A DNA stretch of 64,000 nucleotides from Mycobacterium kansasii ATCC 12478 (lineage in GTDB: Bacteria > Actinomycetota > Actinomycetes > Mycobacteriales > Mycobacteriaceae), in contig NC_022663.1 in the NCBI RefSeq assembly GCF_000157895.3, forward strand, positions 3,100,001 to 3,164,000. The letters run 5' to 3'. A model generated the notes under the pieces. It did not search any database, was not told the origin of the DNA, and was given only the letters and a program-made list of their open reading frames with translations. Position numbers and translations under genes: made by a program. Below, piece by piece: positions 43,460 through 51,651 of the stretch; within the stretch, counting starts at the first letter, position 1, and every line of letters starts with the position of its first letter.

Positions 43460-43942
43460 ATGCGCAACATGTCGTTTCGGCCGACGGCCGATCTGGTCGA
43501 CGATATCGGTCCCGACGTGCGCAGCTGCGACCTCCAATTCCGCCAGTTCGGCGGGCGCGCGGAGTTCGCCGGGCCGATCAGCACGGTGCGCTGCTTTCAA
43601 GACAACGCCCTGCTGAAATCCGTGCTCTCTCAGCCGGGGGCCGGCGGCGTGCTGGTTATCGACGGCGCCGGCTCGTTACACACCGCACTGGTCGGCGACG
43701 TGATCGCCGAATTGGCCCGATCCAACGGCTGGGCGGGTCTGGTGGTACACGGCGCGGTACGCGATTCGGTCACACTGCGCGGCATCGACATCGGCATCAA
43801 GGCGCTGGGCACCAATCCCCGTAAGAGCACCAAGACCGGCGCCGGGGAACGCGACGTCGACGTCACCGTGGGTGGCGTGACATTCGTGCCGGGCGAAGTC
43901 CTCTACAGCGACGACGACGGCATTGTCGTCGTCGCTCCGTGA
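43460..43942 (+). CDS. rraA: RraA-like ribonuclease E inhibitor
   Basis: 160 aa (Rv3853), ATG 43460; ATG 43469 would give 157 aa, the M. tuberculosis length. The RraA/HMG-aldolase fold shows GGVLVIDGAGSLHTALVGDV, VVHGAVRD and GVTFVPGEVLYSDDDGIVVV. Earlier annotations call it menG, but the family regulates RNase E or acts as an aldolase. It starts 5 bp after the hns-like stop and is convergent with ethA 4 bp away. Confidence 0.92.
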   Translation: MRNMSFRPTADLVDDIGPDVRSCDLQFRQFGGRAEFAGPISTVRCFQDNALLKSVLSQPGAGGVLVIDGAGSLHTALVGDVIAELARSNGWAGLVVHGAVRDSVTLRGIDIGIKALGTNPRKSTKTGAGERDVDVTVGGVTFVPGEVLYSDDDGIVVVAP

Positions 43943-43946
43943 AAGC

Positions 43947-45416
43947 CTAAACCCGCACGGGCGCACGCTTTTTGGAGAAGCGCAGCCCTTCGTCGTCGAT
44001 CTTGCCCCGCCTGATCAGATGGATGTCGCGCAGATAGTTCTGGTTGAGCCGCCACGGCTTTCGCGAGCCCTGCTTCGGCAGTTCGTCGATCGAGCGCAGC
44101 ACGTAGCCGGGAGTGAACTCCATGAACGGCCGTTCCTCGACATCCGAACCCGGATGTTCGGCCATCACAGTGTCAAATCCATTGGCGTCCATGTAGTTCA
44201 GCACACGGCACACGAACTCCGACACCAGGTCGGCCTTCAGTGTCCACGAGGCATTGGTGTAGCCGACCGTGTACGCCATATTGGGAATCCCGGACAGCAT
44301 CATGCCCTTGTAGGCCATCGTCTTGGTGAGATCCACCGGTTCTCCGTCGACGGAGGCGGTCGCCCCGCCGAAGAGTTGTAGGTTCAACCCCGTTGCGGTG
44401 ACGATGATGTCGGCCGGAAGTTCACGTCCGGAATTCAGCCGGATTCCGGACGGGGTGAACCGATCGATGGTGTCGGTGACCACCTCGACCTTCCCGTGGC
44501 GAATGCCACGGAACAGGTCGCCGTTGGGCACCAGGCACAACCGCTGGTCCCACGGATTGTAGTGCGGGCCAAAGTGCTTGCGTACGTCATAACCTTCGGG
44601 CAGTTGGCGCGCAGCCAAGCCCATGAACATCTTCCGCATCCGCCGCGGCCACTTCTGGCAGGCCCCGTACACCGCCGCCTGGCGCAATACGTTCTTCCAC
44701 CGAACCGCGAAGTAGGCCAGGTTTTCCGGCAGCCACCGGTTGAGCCTGTCGGCGATGCTGTCACTGTCCGGTTGGGAGACAATGTAGGTCGGCGAACGTT
44801 GCAGCATCGTGACGTGGTTGGCACCCGAATCCGCCAGTGCCGGAACGAGAGTGACGGCCGTGGCGCCACTTCCGATCACGACGATGTTCTTGCCCTCGTA
44901 GTCGAGGTCCTCGGGCCAGTGCTGCGGATGGATGATGGCACCGGCGAAGTCCGCCGCGCCGGGAAATTTCGGCGAATAGCCTTGTTCGTAGTTGTAATAG
45001 CCGCTGCACAGAAACAGGAACGAGCAGGTGAGCTGGCTGCGGGTGCCGTTGCTGTCGATGTTGACCGTCCAGCGGTTTTCGGCCGTCGACCAGTCGGCGC
45101 TGACGACTTTCTGGTTGAACCGGATGTGCTCGTCGATGCCGTACATGGCCGCGGTGCCCTTGACGTATTCGAGAATCGGCTTGCCGTCGGCAATGGCCTG
45201 ACGCTCGGTCCAGGGGCGGAACCTGAAGCCCAGGGTGTGCATATCGGAATCGGAGCGAATGCCGGGATAGCGAAACAGGTCCCAGGTGCCGCCCATGGCG
45301 GACCGCTTTTCCAGGATGGCGTAGCTCTTGGTGGGGCAGCGGTCCTGCAGATGCCAGGCCGCGCTCACGCCGGAAATACCCGCCCCCACGACGACGACGT
45401 CAAGATGCTCGGTCAT
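43947..45416 (-). CDS. ethA: Baeyer-Villiger monooxygenase EthA
   Basis: FAD/NADPH monooxygenase (Rv3854c) that activates ethionamide in M. tuberculosis. 489 aa. The N-terminal FAD motif is VVVGAGISGVSAAWHL. The Baeyer-Villiger fingerprint FxGxxxHxxxW appears as FAGAIIHPQHWPE (residues 157-169). The NADPH motif is VVIGSGATAVTLVPAL. It is divergent from ethR, and the operator is in the 76 bp between. Confidence 0.96.
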   Translation of the reverse strand: MTEHLDVVVVGAGISGVSAAWHLQDRCPTKSYAILEKRSAMGGTWDLFRYPGIRSDSDMHTLGFRFRPWTERQAIADGKPILEYVKGTAAMYGIDEHIRFNQKVVSADWSTAENRWTVNIDSNGTRSQLTCSFLFLCSGYYNYEQGYSPKFPGAADFAGAIIHPQHWPEDLDYEGKNIVVIGSGATAVTLVPALADSGANHVTMLQRSPTYIVSQPDSDSIADRLNRWLPENLAYFAVRWKNVLRQAAVYGACQKWPRRMRKMFMGLAARQLPEGYDVRKHFGPHYNPWDQRLCLVPNGDLFRGIRHGKVEVVTDTIDRFTPSGIRLNSGRELPADIIVTATGLNLQLFGGATASVDGEPVDLTKTMAYKGMMLSGIPNMAYTVGYTNASWTLKADLVSEFVCRVLNYMDANGFDTVMAEHPGSDVEERPFMEFTPGYVLRSIDELPKQGSRKPWRLNQNYLRDIHLIRRGKIDDEGLRFSKKRAPVRV

Positions 45417-45429
45417 GGAACCACGCTAT

Positions 45430-45475
45430 CAACGCGATGTTGAATGCGTCAACGTAGTGTCGAAACTATCGACAC
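45430..45475. promoter_or_regulatory. EthR operator region
   Basis: In the 76-bp ethA/ethR gap, a perfect palindrome GTGTCGA-AACTA-TCGACAC (45457-45475) lies beside another, TCAAC-GCGAT-GTTGA (near 45429-45443). EthR in M. tuberculosis binds a 55-bp extended operator as several dimers with imperfect repeats; the sequence here differs but the layout is similar. It should repress ethA and ethR. Confidence 0.7.
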
Positions 45476-45492
45476 GCGGTAAGCTGCGGGTC

Positions 45493-46140
45493 GTGGCCAC
45501 TTCCCCGACCGGTCAGGCGTCGCTGCATCGCGGCCGGCGCACCGCGCGGCCATCCGGAGACGATCGAGAACTGGCCATCCTGGTGACCGCTGAAAAGCTG
45601 CTGAAAGATCGTCCCCTGGCCGACATCTCGGTCGACGACCTGGCCAAGGGGGCAGGAATATCGCGGCCGACGTTCTACTTCTATTTCCCATCCAAGGAAG
45701 CGGTGCTGTTGACGCTGCTGGACCGTGTGGTCACCGAGGCCGACACCGCGCTGGAAAACCTGATCCAGGCCCCGGACGCCGACCGCGACACCATGTGGCG
45801 TACCGGGATCAACGTTTTCTTCGAGACATTCGGTTCGCATAAGGCGGTCACCCGGGCCGGTCAGGCCGCTCGGGCAACCAGCGCCGAGGTCCGGCACCTG
45901 TGGTCGACGTTCATGCAGAAGTGGATCTCCTACACCGCCGAGGTGATCGAGACCGAACGCGACCGCGGCGCCGCCCCGGTCACCGTGCCCGCCCTGGAAC
46001 TGGCCACCGCGCTCAATCTGATGAACGAACGGACGCTATTCGCGTCCTTCGCCGCCGAACAGCCCTGCGTACCGGAGGCGCACGTGCTGGACACGCTGGT
46101 GCACATCTGGGTCAGCAGCATCTACGGCGAGGGGCATTAA
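45493..46140 (+). CDS. ethR: TetR-family repressor EthR
   Basis: Repressor of ethA (Rv3855). 215 aa from GTG 45493 (VATSPTGQASLHRGRRTARPSG). The helix-turn-helix ADISVDDLAKGAGISRPTFYFYFP matches the M. tuberculosis protein nearly residue by residue. The ligand pocket helices include MWRTGINVFFETFGSHKAV and LNLMNERTLFASFA. A longer upstream frame would run into ethA and was rejected. Confidence 0.96.
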   Translation: MATSPTGQASLHRGRRTARPSGDDRELAILVTAEKLLKDRPLADISVDDLAKGAGISRPTFYFYFPSKEAVLLTLLDRVVTEADTALENLIQAPDADRDTMWRTGINVFFETFGSHKAVTRAGQAARATSAEVRHLWSTFMQKWISYTAEVIETERDRGAAPVTVPALELATALNLMNERTLFASFAAEQPCVPEAHVLDTLVHIWVSSIYGEGH

Positions 46141-46280
46141 TCCCGGCGGTCAATCGTGGCGTAATCGGTTCCGGTTGTGATCGCGTGATGAATGCCGCGG
46201 CGGGTTCGACCCGAGGCAGGCCCGGCCACTCGACGCGGCCTGCGTGCCGGCCGCAGCACCTTCGGCTGTCATACCCGGCT

Positions 46281-46296
46281 GCGAGCATATGTTCGT
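46281..46296. promoter_or_regulatory. LexA-box-like sequence over the dinB start
   Basis: GCGAGCATATGTTCGT includes the ATG of dinB and resembles the mycobacterial SOS box TCGAAC-N4-GTTCGA (CGAGC/GTTCG arms around ATAT). If LexA binds, it would block start of transcription or translation. Not experimentally established. Confidence 0.4.
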
Positions 46297-47491
46297 GCGC
46301 TGTGAGGCTTCTATCCTGCACGCGGACCTGGATTCGTTCTACGCCTCCGTCGAGCAGCGTGACGACCCCGCATTGCGGGGCCGCCCGGTGATCGTCGGCG
46401 GCGGAGTCGTGCTGGCGGCCAGCTATGAGGCCAAGGCCTACGGTGTGCGCACCGCCATGGGTGGCGTTCAGGCGCGCCGGTTATGTCCACGTGCCGTGGT
46501 GGTGCCGCCGCGGATGAGCGCCTACACCCGGGCCAGCGAGGCGGTGTTCGCGGTGTTTCGGCATTGCACACCGGTGGTGGAACCGCTCTCGGTGGACGAG
46601 GCATTCCTCGATGTCGGCGGGCTGCGCCGGCTCTGCGGAACCCCGGTCGAGATCGCGGCACGGCTGCGCGCCGACGTACGCGATCAGGTCGGCCTGCCCA
46701 TCACCGTCGGAGTGGCACGGACGAAGTTCCTCGCCAAGGTCGCCAGCCAGGAGGCCAAACCCGACGGATTGCTCCTGGTGCCGCCGGATCAGGAACTCGC
46801 ATTTCTGCATCCGCTGCCGGTGCGCCGGTTGTGGGGCGTGGGCGCGGTGACCGCCGACAAACTGCACGCCCACGGCATTCATACGGTCGCCGACGTCGCC
46901 GAGCTCAGCGAGTCCACGCTGGCCTCGATGGTCGGCGACGCGATGGGCCGACAACTATATGCCTTGTCGCGCAATATCGACCGCCGCCGGGTGACCGTCG
47001 GCGTGCGGCGCCGCTCGGTGGGAGCCCAACGAGCGCTCGGACGAGCCGGCAGCAGCATGTCGCCCGCCGAGATTGACGCGGTGGTGGTCACCCTGGTCGA
47101 CCGGATCACCGGCCGGATGCGCGCCGCCGGACGCACCGGCCGAACCGTGGTGTTGCGCCTGCGATTCGACGACTTCAGCCGCGCCACCCGGTCACACACG
47201 CTGCCGTGGGCGACTGCGTCGACGCAGCCGATCCTGGCCGCCGCCCGGCGGCTGGTCGCGGCGGCCGCGCCGGACATCGCCACGCGGGGACTGACCCTGG
47301 TCGGCTTCGCGGTCTCCGGTATCGACCGCAGCGGCGCCCAGCAGCTGATGCTGCCGTTTGACGGCGAGCCGCCGGACGTACTCGACCAGGCGGTGGACCA
47401 GATCCGGCGCCGCTTCGGCAAATCCGCGCTGACCCGCGCGGTGTTGATCGGCCGCGATCCGGGCGTGGAGATGCCGCGGCTACCGGACTGA
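46289..47491 (+). CDS. dinB: Y-family DNA polymerase IV
   Basis: Translesion polymerase, 400 aa from ATG 46289 (MFVRCEASILHADLDSFYAS). Catalytic acids Asp13 in HADLDSFY, Asp103/Glu104 in SVDEAF. Phe17 in SFY is the steric gate for dNTPs. HhH region: LWGVGAVTADKL. The C-terminal clamp-binding motif QLMLPF is present. M. tuberculosis has no dinB at this site; the position between ethR and the PHP gene is shared, from memory, with dinB3 of fast growers. It overlaps the convergent PHP gene by 12 bp. Confidence 0.92.
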   Translation: MFVRCEASILHADLDSFYASVEQRDDPALRGRPVIVGGGVVLAASYEAKAYGVRTAMGGVQARRLCPRAVVVPPRMSAYTRASEAVFAVFRHCTPVVEPLSVDEAFLDVGGLRRLCGTPVEIAARLRADVRDQVGLPITVGVARTKFLAKVASQEAKPDGLLLVPPDQELAFLHPLPVRRLWGVGAVTADKLHAHGIHTVADVAELSESTLASMVGDAMGRQLYALSRNIDRRRVTVGVRRRSVGAQRALGRAGSSMSPAEIDAVVVTLVDRITGRMRAAGRTGRTVVLRLRFDDFSRATRSHTLPWATASTQPILAAARRLVAAAAPDIATRGLTLVGFAVSGIDRSGAQQLMLPFDGEPPDVLDQAVDQIRRRFGKSALTRAVLIGRDPGVEMPRLPD

Positions 47492-48487
47492 CACCCACTC
47501 CAGCAGCCGCTCGGCCGGCCAGGCGTTGATGACGCGGTCGACCGGAACACCGGCATCGAGGGCACGTTGCGCACCGTAGCCAAGGAAGTCCAGCTGGCCG
47601 GGCGCGTGGGCGTCGGTGTCGATGCTGAACAGGCAACCGATCTCCAGGGCGAGGTTGAGCAGGCGCGTCGGCGGGTCCCGACGCTCGGGGCGGGAGTTGA
47701 TCTCTACCGCGGTGCCGTGGTCGCGGCAGGCGGTGAACACCGCCTCGGCGTCGAACTTCGATTCGGGCCGGATACCGCGGTTGCCGGAGACCAGCCGGCC
47801 CGTGCAGTGGCCCAATACGTCGACGTGGCCGTTGCAGACTGCGCGGACCATCCGCCGGGTCATCGCGGCCGCATCCATCGCCAGCTTCGAGTGCACGCTG
47901 GCCACCACGATGTCGAGCCGGTCCAGCAGCTCCGGCTCTTGGTCGAGGGTGCCGTCTTCCAGGATGTCGACCTCGATTCCGGTGAGGATGCGCATCGGGG
48001 CGAAGTTATCGCGCAGCTGGTCAATGACGTCGAGTTGCTTGCGCAATCGCTCCGGGGACAGGCCGTTGGCAATCGTCAGCCGCGGCGAATGGTCGGTCAG
48101 CGCACAGTATTCATGGCCCAGGTCGGCCGCAGTGGCCATCATCTCCTCGATCGGCACCGACCCGTCCGACCAGTTCGAATGCAGGTGCAAATCGCCCCGC
48201 AGCGCGGCGCGCACCGTTCCCCCACCGAGATCCTCAGCGGCAGAACGTAATTCGATGAGAAGGTCGGGTTCTCGGCCGGACCAGGCCTGGTCGATGACCT
48301 TGGCGGTTTTCGGCCCGATGCCCGGCAGCGACTGCCAGCTGTTGGCCTGACCGTGCCGCTCGAGCGCGGCGTCGTCCAGCTTCTCGATGAGGTCGGCGGC
48401 GTTGCGATACGCCATGACGCGCCTCGGGTCATGCCGGCTTCGGTCCTTGTAGTAGGCGATCTGGCGCAGCGCGGTTACCGGATCCAT
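47480..48487 (-). CDS. PHP-domain phosphoesterase (PolX-like C-terminal type)
   Basis: Counterpart of Rv3856c, 335 aa. A helix-hairpin-helix (LPGIGPKTAKVI, residues 54-65) precedes a PHP metal-dependent phosphoesterase domain. Metal-binding motifs: DLHLHSNWSDG (His101, His103), CALTDHSP, GIEVDIL, ASVHSKL, LGHCTG and DTDAHAPG. Such proteins resemble the PHP exonuclease part of family X polymerases, but no polymerase domain is present. A DNA-repair phosphatase or 3'-5' exonuclease is likely. Confidence 0.9.
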   Translation of the reverse strand: MDPVTALRQIAYYKDRSRHDPRRVMAYRNAADLIEKLDDAALERHGQANSWQSLPGIGPKTAKVIDQAWSGREPDLLIELRSAAEDLGGGTVRAALRGDLHLHSNWSDGSVPIEEMMATAADLGHEYCALTDHSPRLTIANGLSPERLRKQLDVIDQLRDNFAPMRILTGIEVDILEDGTLDQEPELLDRLDIVVASVHSKLAMDAAAMTRRMVRAVCNGHVDVLGHCTGRLVSGNRGIRPESKFDAEAVFTACRDHGTAVEINSRPERRDPPTRLLNLALEIGCLFSIDTDAHAPGQLDFLGYGAQRALDAGVPVDRVINAWPAERLLEWVSVR

Positions 48488-48919
48488 CTAACTCGACTGC
48501 CCCGCGATGAACCCGGCGAAAACCACTGCGAATCCGCCTATTTCGCCGAGAATGAGCAAGGTCATGCCCAGCCGGGTTCCCGGTGCCGGAGGATCGAATT
48601 GGTTTTCGGTGTCGCGCCGGGCCCCATGCCAGATGTAACTGCCGATCGCGGCGACGAAAAAGAACACCACCACCATCGCTGCCGTCAGGTTGAGCCACGC
48701 CGGCCAGGCGCTGAGCTCGACGAAGACCGCGATCAACAGCGTCGCAAACGCGTAGAGCAGCGCCGCCCGGTGAGCGATATCAACGTAAACATGCGCCCGG
48801 CGGTCATCGGAGACCATGATCTGCCGGTACTTCCACACCCCGAGAACAAGCGCCAGCAGGAAGATCAGTCCGGCCGCCAGCAGGGTGAGTTTGGTGTCGA
48901 TTCCCGGGGCGTAGCACAT
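48488..48919 (-). CDS. Four-helix membrane protein
   Basis: 143 aa immediately upstream of the PHP gene on the same strand. Helices at about 11-30, 50-70, 78-98 and 117-137. Polar loops contain MVSDDRRAHVYVDIAHRAA and HGARRDTENQFDPPAPG. In M. tuberculosis a shorter protein (Rv3857c) sits here. Function unknown. It is divergent from the LLM gene with 51 bp between. Confidence 0.75.
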   Translation of the reverse strand: MCYAPGIDTKLTLLAAGLIFLLALVLGVWKYRQIMVSDDRRAHVYVDIAHRAALLYAFATLLIAVFVELSAWPAWLNLTAAMVVVFFFVAAIGSYIWHGARRDTENQFDPPAPGTRLGMTLLILGEIGGFAVVFAGFIAGQSS

Positions 48920-48970
48920 CGTTGCCTTGAGTGTAGTTGCGCTTTCGGACGCTGGACTACCGTCGGCTTC

Positions 48971-49834
48971 ATGCGATTCGCATTCAAGACCTCACCGCAA
49001 AACACCACGTGGGCACAGATGCTGGCGGTCTGGCAGGAAGCCGACGACATCGACGTCTACGAATCCGGCTGGACCTTCGATCACTTTTACCCGATCTTTT
49101 CCGACCCGAGCGGCCCGTGCCTGGAAGGCTGGACGACTCTGACCGCACTCGCGCAGGCCACCAGGAGGCTGCGGCTGGGCACCCTGGTCACCGGCATCCA
49201 TTATCGGCACCCGGCGGTGCTGGCCAATATGGCCGCCGCCCTGGACATCATCTCCAACGGACGCCTCGAATTGGGCATCGGCGCCGGTTGGAACGAGGAA
49301 GAATCGGGCGCCTACGGTATCGAGCTGGGCACCATCAAAGAACGCTTCGACAGGTTCGAGGAAGCGTGCGCGGTCCTCACCGGCCTGCTCAGCCAGGAGA
49401 CCACCAACTTCGACGGCAAGTACTACCAGCTCAAGGACGCCCGCAACGAACCCAAGGGTCCGCAGCGGCCGCACCCACCGATCTGTATCGGTGGCAGCGG
49501 AGAAAAACGGACACTGCGGATCACCGCTCGCTATGCCCAGCACTGGAACTTCGTCGGCGGTCCGCCCGAGGAGTTCGCCCGCAAGCGCGACGTGCTGGCC
49601 GCACATTGCGCCGACATCGGTCGCGATCCGGACGAGATCACGTGTTCGGCCCACCTGCGCTTGGACCCGGAACGCAACTACCAGCAGGTCGTCGACGCCG
49701 CGGCAGCACTGGCACCCGAAGGTCTAGACCTTGGAATCGTCTATATCGCCCCACCCCACGACCCCGCGGTCCTCCAGCCGCTGGCGGAGGCGATCCGGGA
49801 ATCGGGGCTGCTTTCGCAATCCGGGCCCAGATAA
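48971..49834 (+). CDS. LLM-class F420-dependent oxidoreductase
   Basis: 287 aa from ATG 48971 (MRFAFKTSPQNTTWAQML). Luciferase-like TIM barrel features: RLRLGTLVTGIHYRHPAVLANMAAALDIISNGRLELGIGAGWNE region, PPICIGGSGEKRTLRI and AQHWNFVGGP. These indicate a coenzyme F420-dependent enzyme, in which His/Tyr near the pocket bind F420. The substrate is unknown. I do not recall it at this place in M. tuberculosis. Confidence 0.88.
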   Translation: MRFAFKTSPQNTTWAQMLAVWQEADDIDVYESGWTFDHFYPIFSDPSGPCLEGWTTLTALAQATRRLRLGTLVTGIHYRHPAVLANMAAALDIISNGRLELGIGAGWNEEESGAYGIELGTIKERFDRFEEACAVLTGLLSQETTNFDGKYYQLKDARNEPKGPQRPHPPICIGGSGEKRTLRITARYAQHWNFVGGPPEEFARKRDVLAAHCADIGRDPDEITCSAHLRLDPERNYQQVVDAAAALAPEGLDLGIVYIAPPHDPAVLQPLAEAIRESGLLSQSGPR

Positions 49835-50184
49835 CAATTCGATATCGTTGAGCAAACTCGTTGCGCCCGAGCGGGGCAACCAGCTGGCGATCACATCGCG
49901 AAGCGGAGCAACTCTTCGGCGGTGACCAGACGCTCGTTCCTGGCGGGAAACTCGTGACTCTTTACCGGGTGACGAAACCACGACCAGGCGATTCGCCCCA
50001 CCCGTGACCGGGGTACTGGGTTGCTACGCACAGCGACACTCCCTGCGATCGGACAACTCGGGCGGAACTCCACAACGCATCGCTGTGACGGAGCCCACAG
50101 AGCCCCATTAGACACCCGCCGTCTGGCAAACAGCGAGCGACGCGCCGAGCAATCAACGGCGTGTTTCTGGTGTTGCTGGTGTGA
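49835..50184. other. Intergenic region after gltD
   Basis: 350 bp between the LLM stop and gltD stop (convergent). No terminator hairpin of note. On the reverse strand, 49891-50115 is a 74-codon frame ending RNERLVTAEELLRFAM, reminiscent of the N-terminus of Uma2-type proteins but with no continuation; it may be a gene remnant. Confidence 0.35.
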
Positions 50185-51651
50185 CTATTGAAGCGGCGCA
50201 GCGGTCGGCTTGATCGGGGCCGGAAGCGCGGTGGCGCCCATCAGATAGCGGTCCACACCGGCGGCTGCGGCCCGGCCTTCGGCAATCGCCCACACGATCA
50301 ACGACTGGCCCCGGCCCATGTCACCGGCCACGAATACACCCGGAACCGATGTTTCGTAGTCGTCGCCGCGCGCCACGTTTCCGCGGTCGGTGAACTCCAC
50401 CCCGAGGTCGTTGAGCAGACCGGGCTTTTCCGGACCGACGAATCCCATCGCCAGCAAAACCAGATCCGCCTCCAGTTCGAAGTCCGATCCTTCGACCTTG
50501 ACGAACTTGCCGTCCTGCATGACCACCTCGTGCGCCTTGAGCGCCGTCACGTGCCCGTCGTCACCGACGAATTCCTCGGTGTTGACCGAGAACACCCGCT
50601 CGCCGCCCTCTTCATGGGCCGCCGAGACCCGATACATCAGCGGGTAGGTCGGCCACGGGGTCGAGGGTGCCCGGCTGTCCGGCGGGCGCGCCATGATCTC
50701 GAACTGGTGGACGTTGACCGCGCCTTGGCGATGCGCGGTACCCAGGCAGTCGGCCCCGGTGTCGCCACCGCCGATGATGACGACCTTCTTGCCCTTGGCG
50801 GTAATCGGCGGCTGCCCATCGGGTCCCAGGACGTCATCACCCTCTTGGACCCGATTGGCCCACGGCAGGTATTCCATCGCCTGGTGGACGCCATCGAGAT
50901 CACGGCCGGGAACGGGCAGCTCGCGCCAGGCGGTGGCGCCACCGGCCAGCACCACCGCGTCGAACTCGGCGCGCAGCTGCTCGGCGGTGATGTCGACCCC
51001 GACATTGACGCCGGCACGGAACTCGGTCCCCTCGGCCCGCATCTGCTCCAGCCGCCGATCGAGGACACGCTTTTCCATCTTGAACTCGGGGATGCCGTAG
51101 CGCAGCAGGCCGCCGATCCGGTCCTCGCGCTCGAAGACGGTCACTGTGTGGCCAGCACGGGTGAGCTGCTGAGCGGCGGCCAGGCCGGCCGGGCCCGAAC
51201 CGACGACGGCAACCGTCTTGCCGGTCAGCGTGTGTGGCGGCAGTGGCTCAACGAAGCCTTCCTCGAAGGCATTGTCGATGATCTGCAGCTCGATCTGCTT
51301 GATGGTCACGGGATCCTGGTTGATCCCGAGCACGCACGCCGGCTCGCACGGCGCCGGACACAGCCGACCGGTGAAGTCCGGAAAGTTGTTGGTGGCGTGC
51401 AGCCGTTCGATCGCGTCGCGCCAACGACCCTGGCGCACCAGGTCATTCCATTCCGGGATCAAGTTGCCCAGCGGACAGCCGTTGTGGCAGAAGGGAATAC
51501 CACAGTCCATGCATCGGGTCGCCTGCTGACGCAACGTCTCGTTGTCGAACTCCTCGTACACCTCTTTCCAGTCGCGCAGGCGCAGTGGAACAGGTCGCCG
51601 CTTCGGCAATTTCCGGTGTGTGTACTTGAGGAAGCCGGTCGGGTCAGCCAT
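50185..51651 (-). CDS. gltD: Glutamate synthase small subunit
   Basis: NADPH-dependent small subunit (Rv3858c) that passes electrons to GltB. 488 aa from ATG 51651 (MADPTGFLKYTHRKLPK); the upstream extension belongs to gltB. [4Fe-4S] Cys clusters: MDCGIPFCHNGCPLGN and CPAPCEPAC. FAD motif: VVGSGPAGLAAAQQLTRAG. NADPH motif: VVIIGGGDTGADCLG. C-terminal flavin motif: GVFVAGDMGRGQS. Its start overlaps the gltB stop by 8 bp. Confidence 0.97.
   Translation of the reverse strand: MADPTGFLKYTHRKLPKRRPVPLRLRDWKEVYEEFDNETLRQQATRCMDCGIPFCHNGCPLGNLIPEWNDLVRQGRWRDAIERLHATNNFPDFTGRLCPAPCEPACVLGINQDPVTIKQIELQIIDNAFEEGFVEPLPPHTLTGKTVAVVGSGPAGLAAAQQLTRAGHTVTVFEREDRIGGLLRYGIPEFKMEKRVLDRRLEQMRAEGTEFRAGVNVGVDITAEQLRAEFDAVVLAGGATAWRELPVPGRDLDGVHQAMEYLPWANRVQEGDDVLGPDGQPPITAKGKKVVIIGGGDTGADCLGTAHRQGAVNVHQFEIMARPPDSRAPSTPWPTYPLMYRVSAAHEEGGERVFSVNTEEFVGDDGHVTALKAHEVVMQDGKFVKVEGSDFELEADLVLLAMGFVGPEKPGLLNDLGVEFTDRGNVARGDDYETSVPGVFVAGDMGRGQSLIVWAIAEGRAAAAGVDRYLMGATALPAPIKPTAAPLQ

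Noticed and set aside
49891..50115. 74-codon reverse frame ending RNERLVTAEELLRFAM
   Set aside because: Resembles a short N-terminal piece of Uma2-type proteins but lacks the rest; kept only as a possible remnant.
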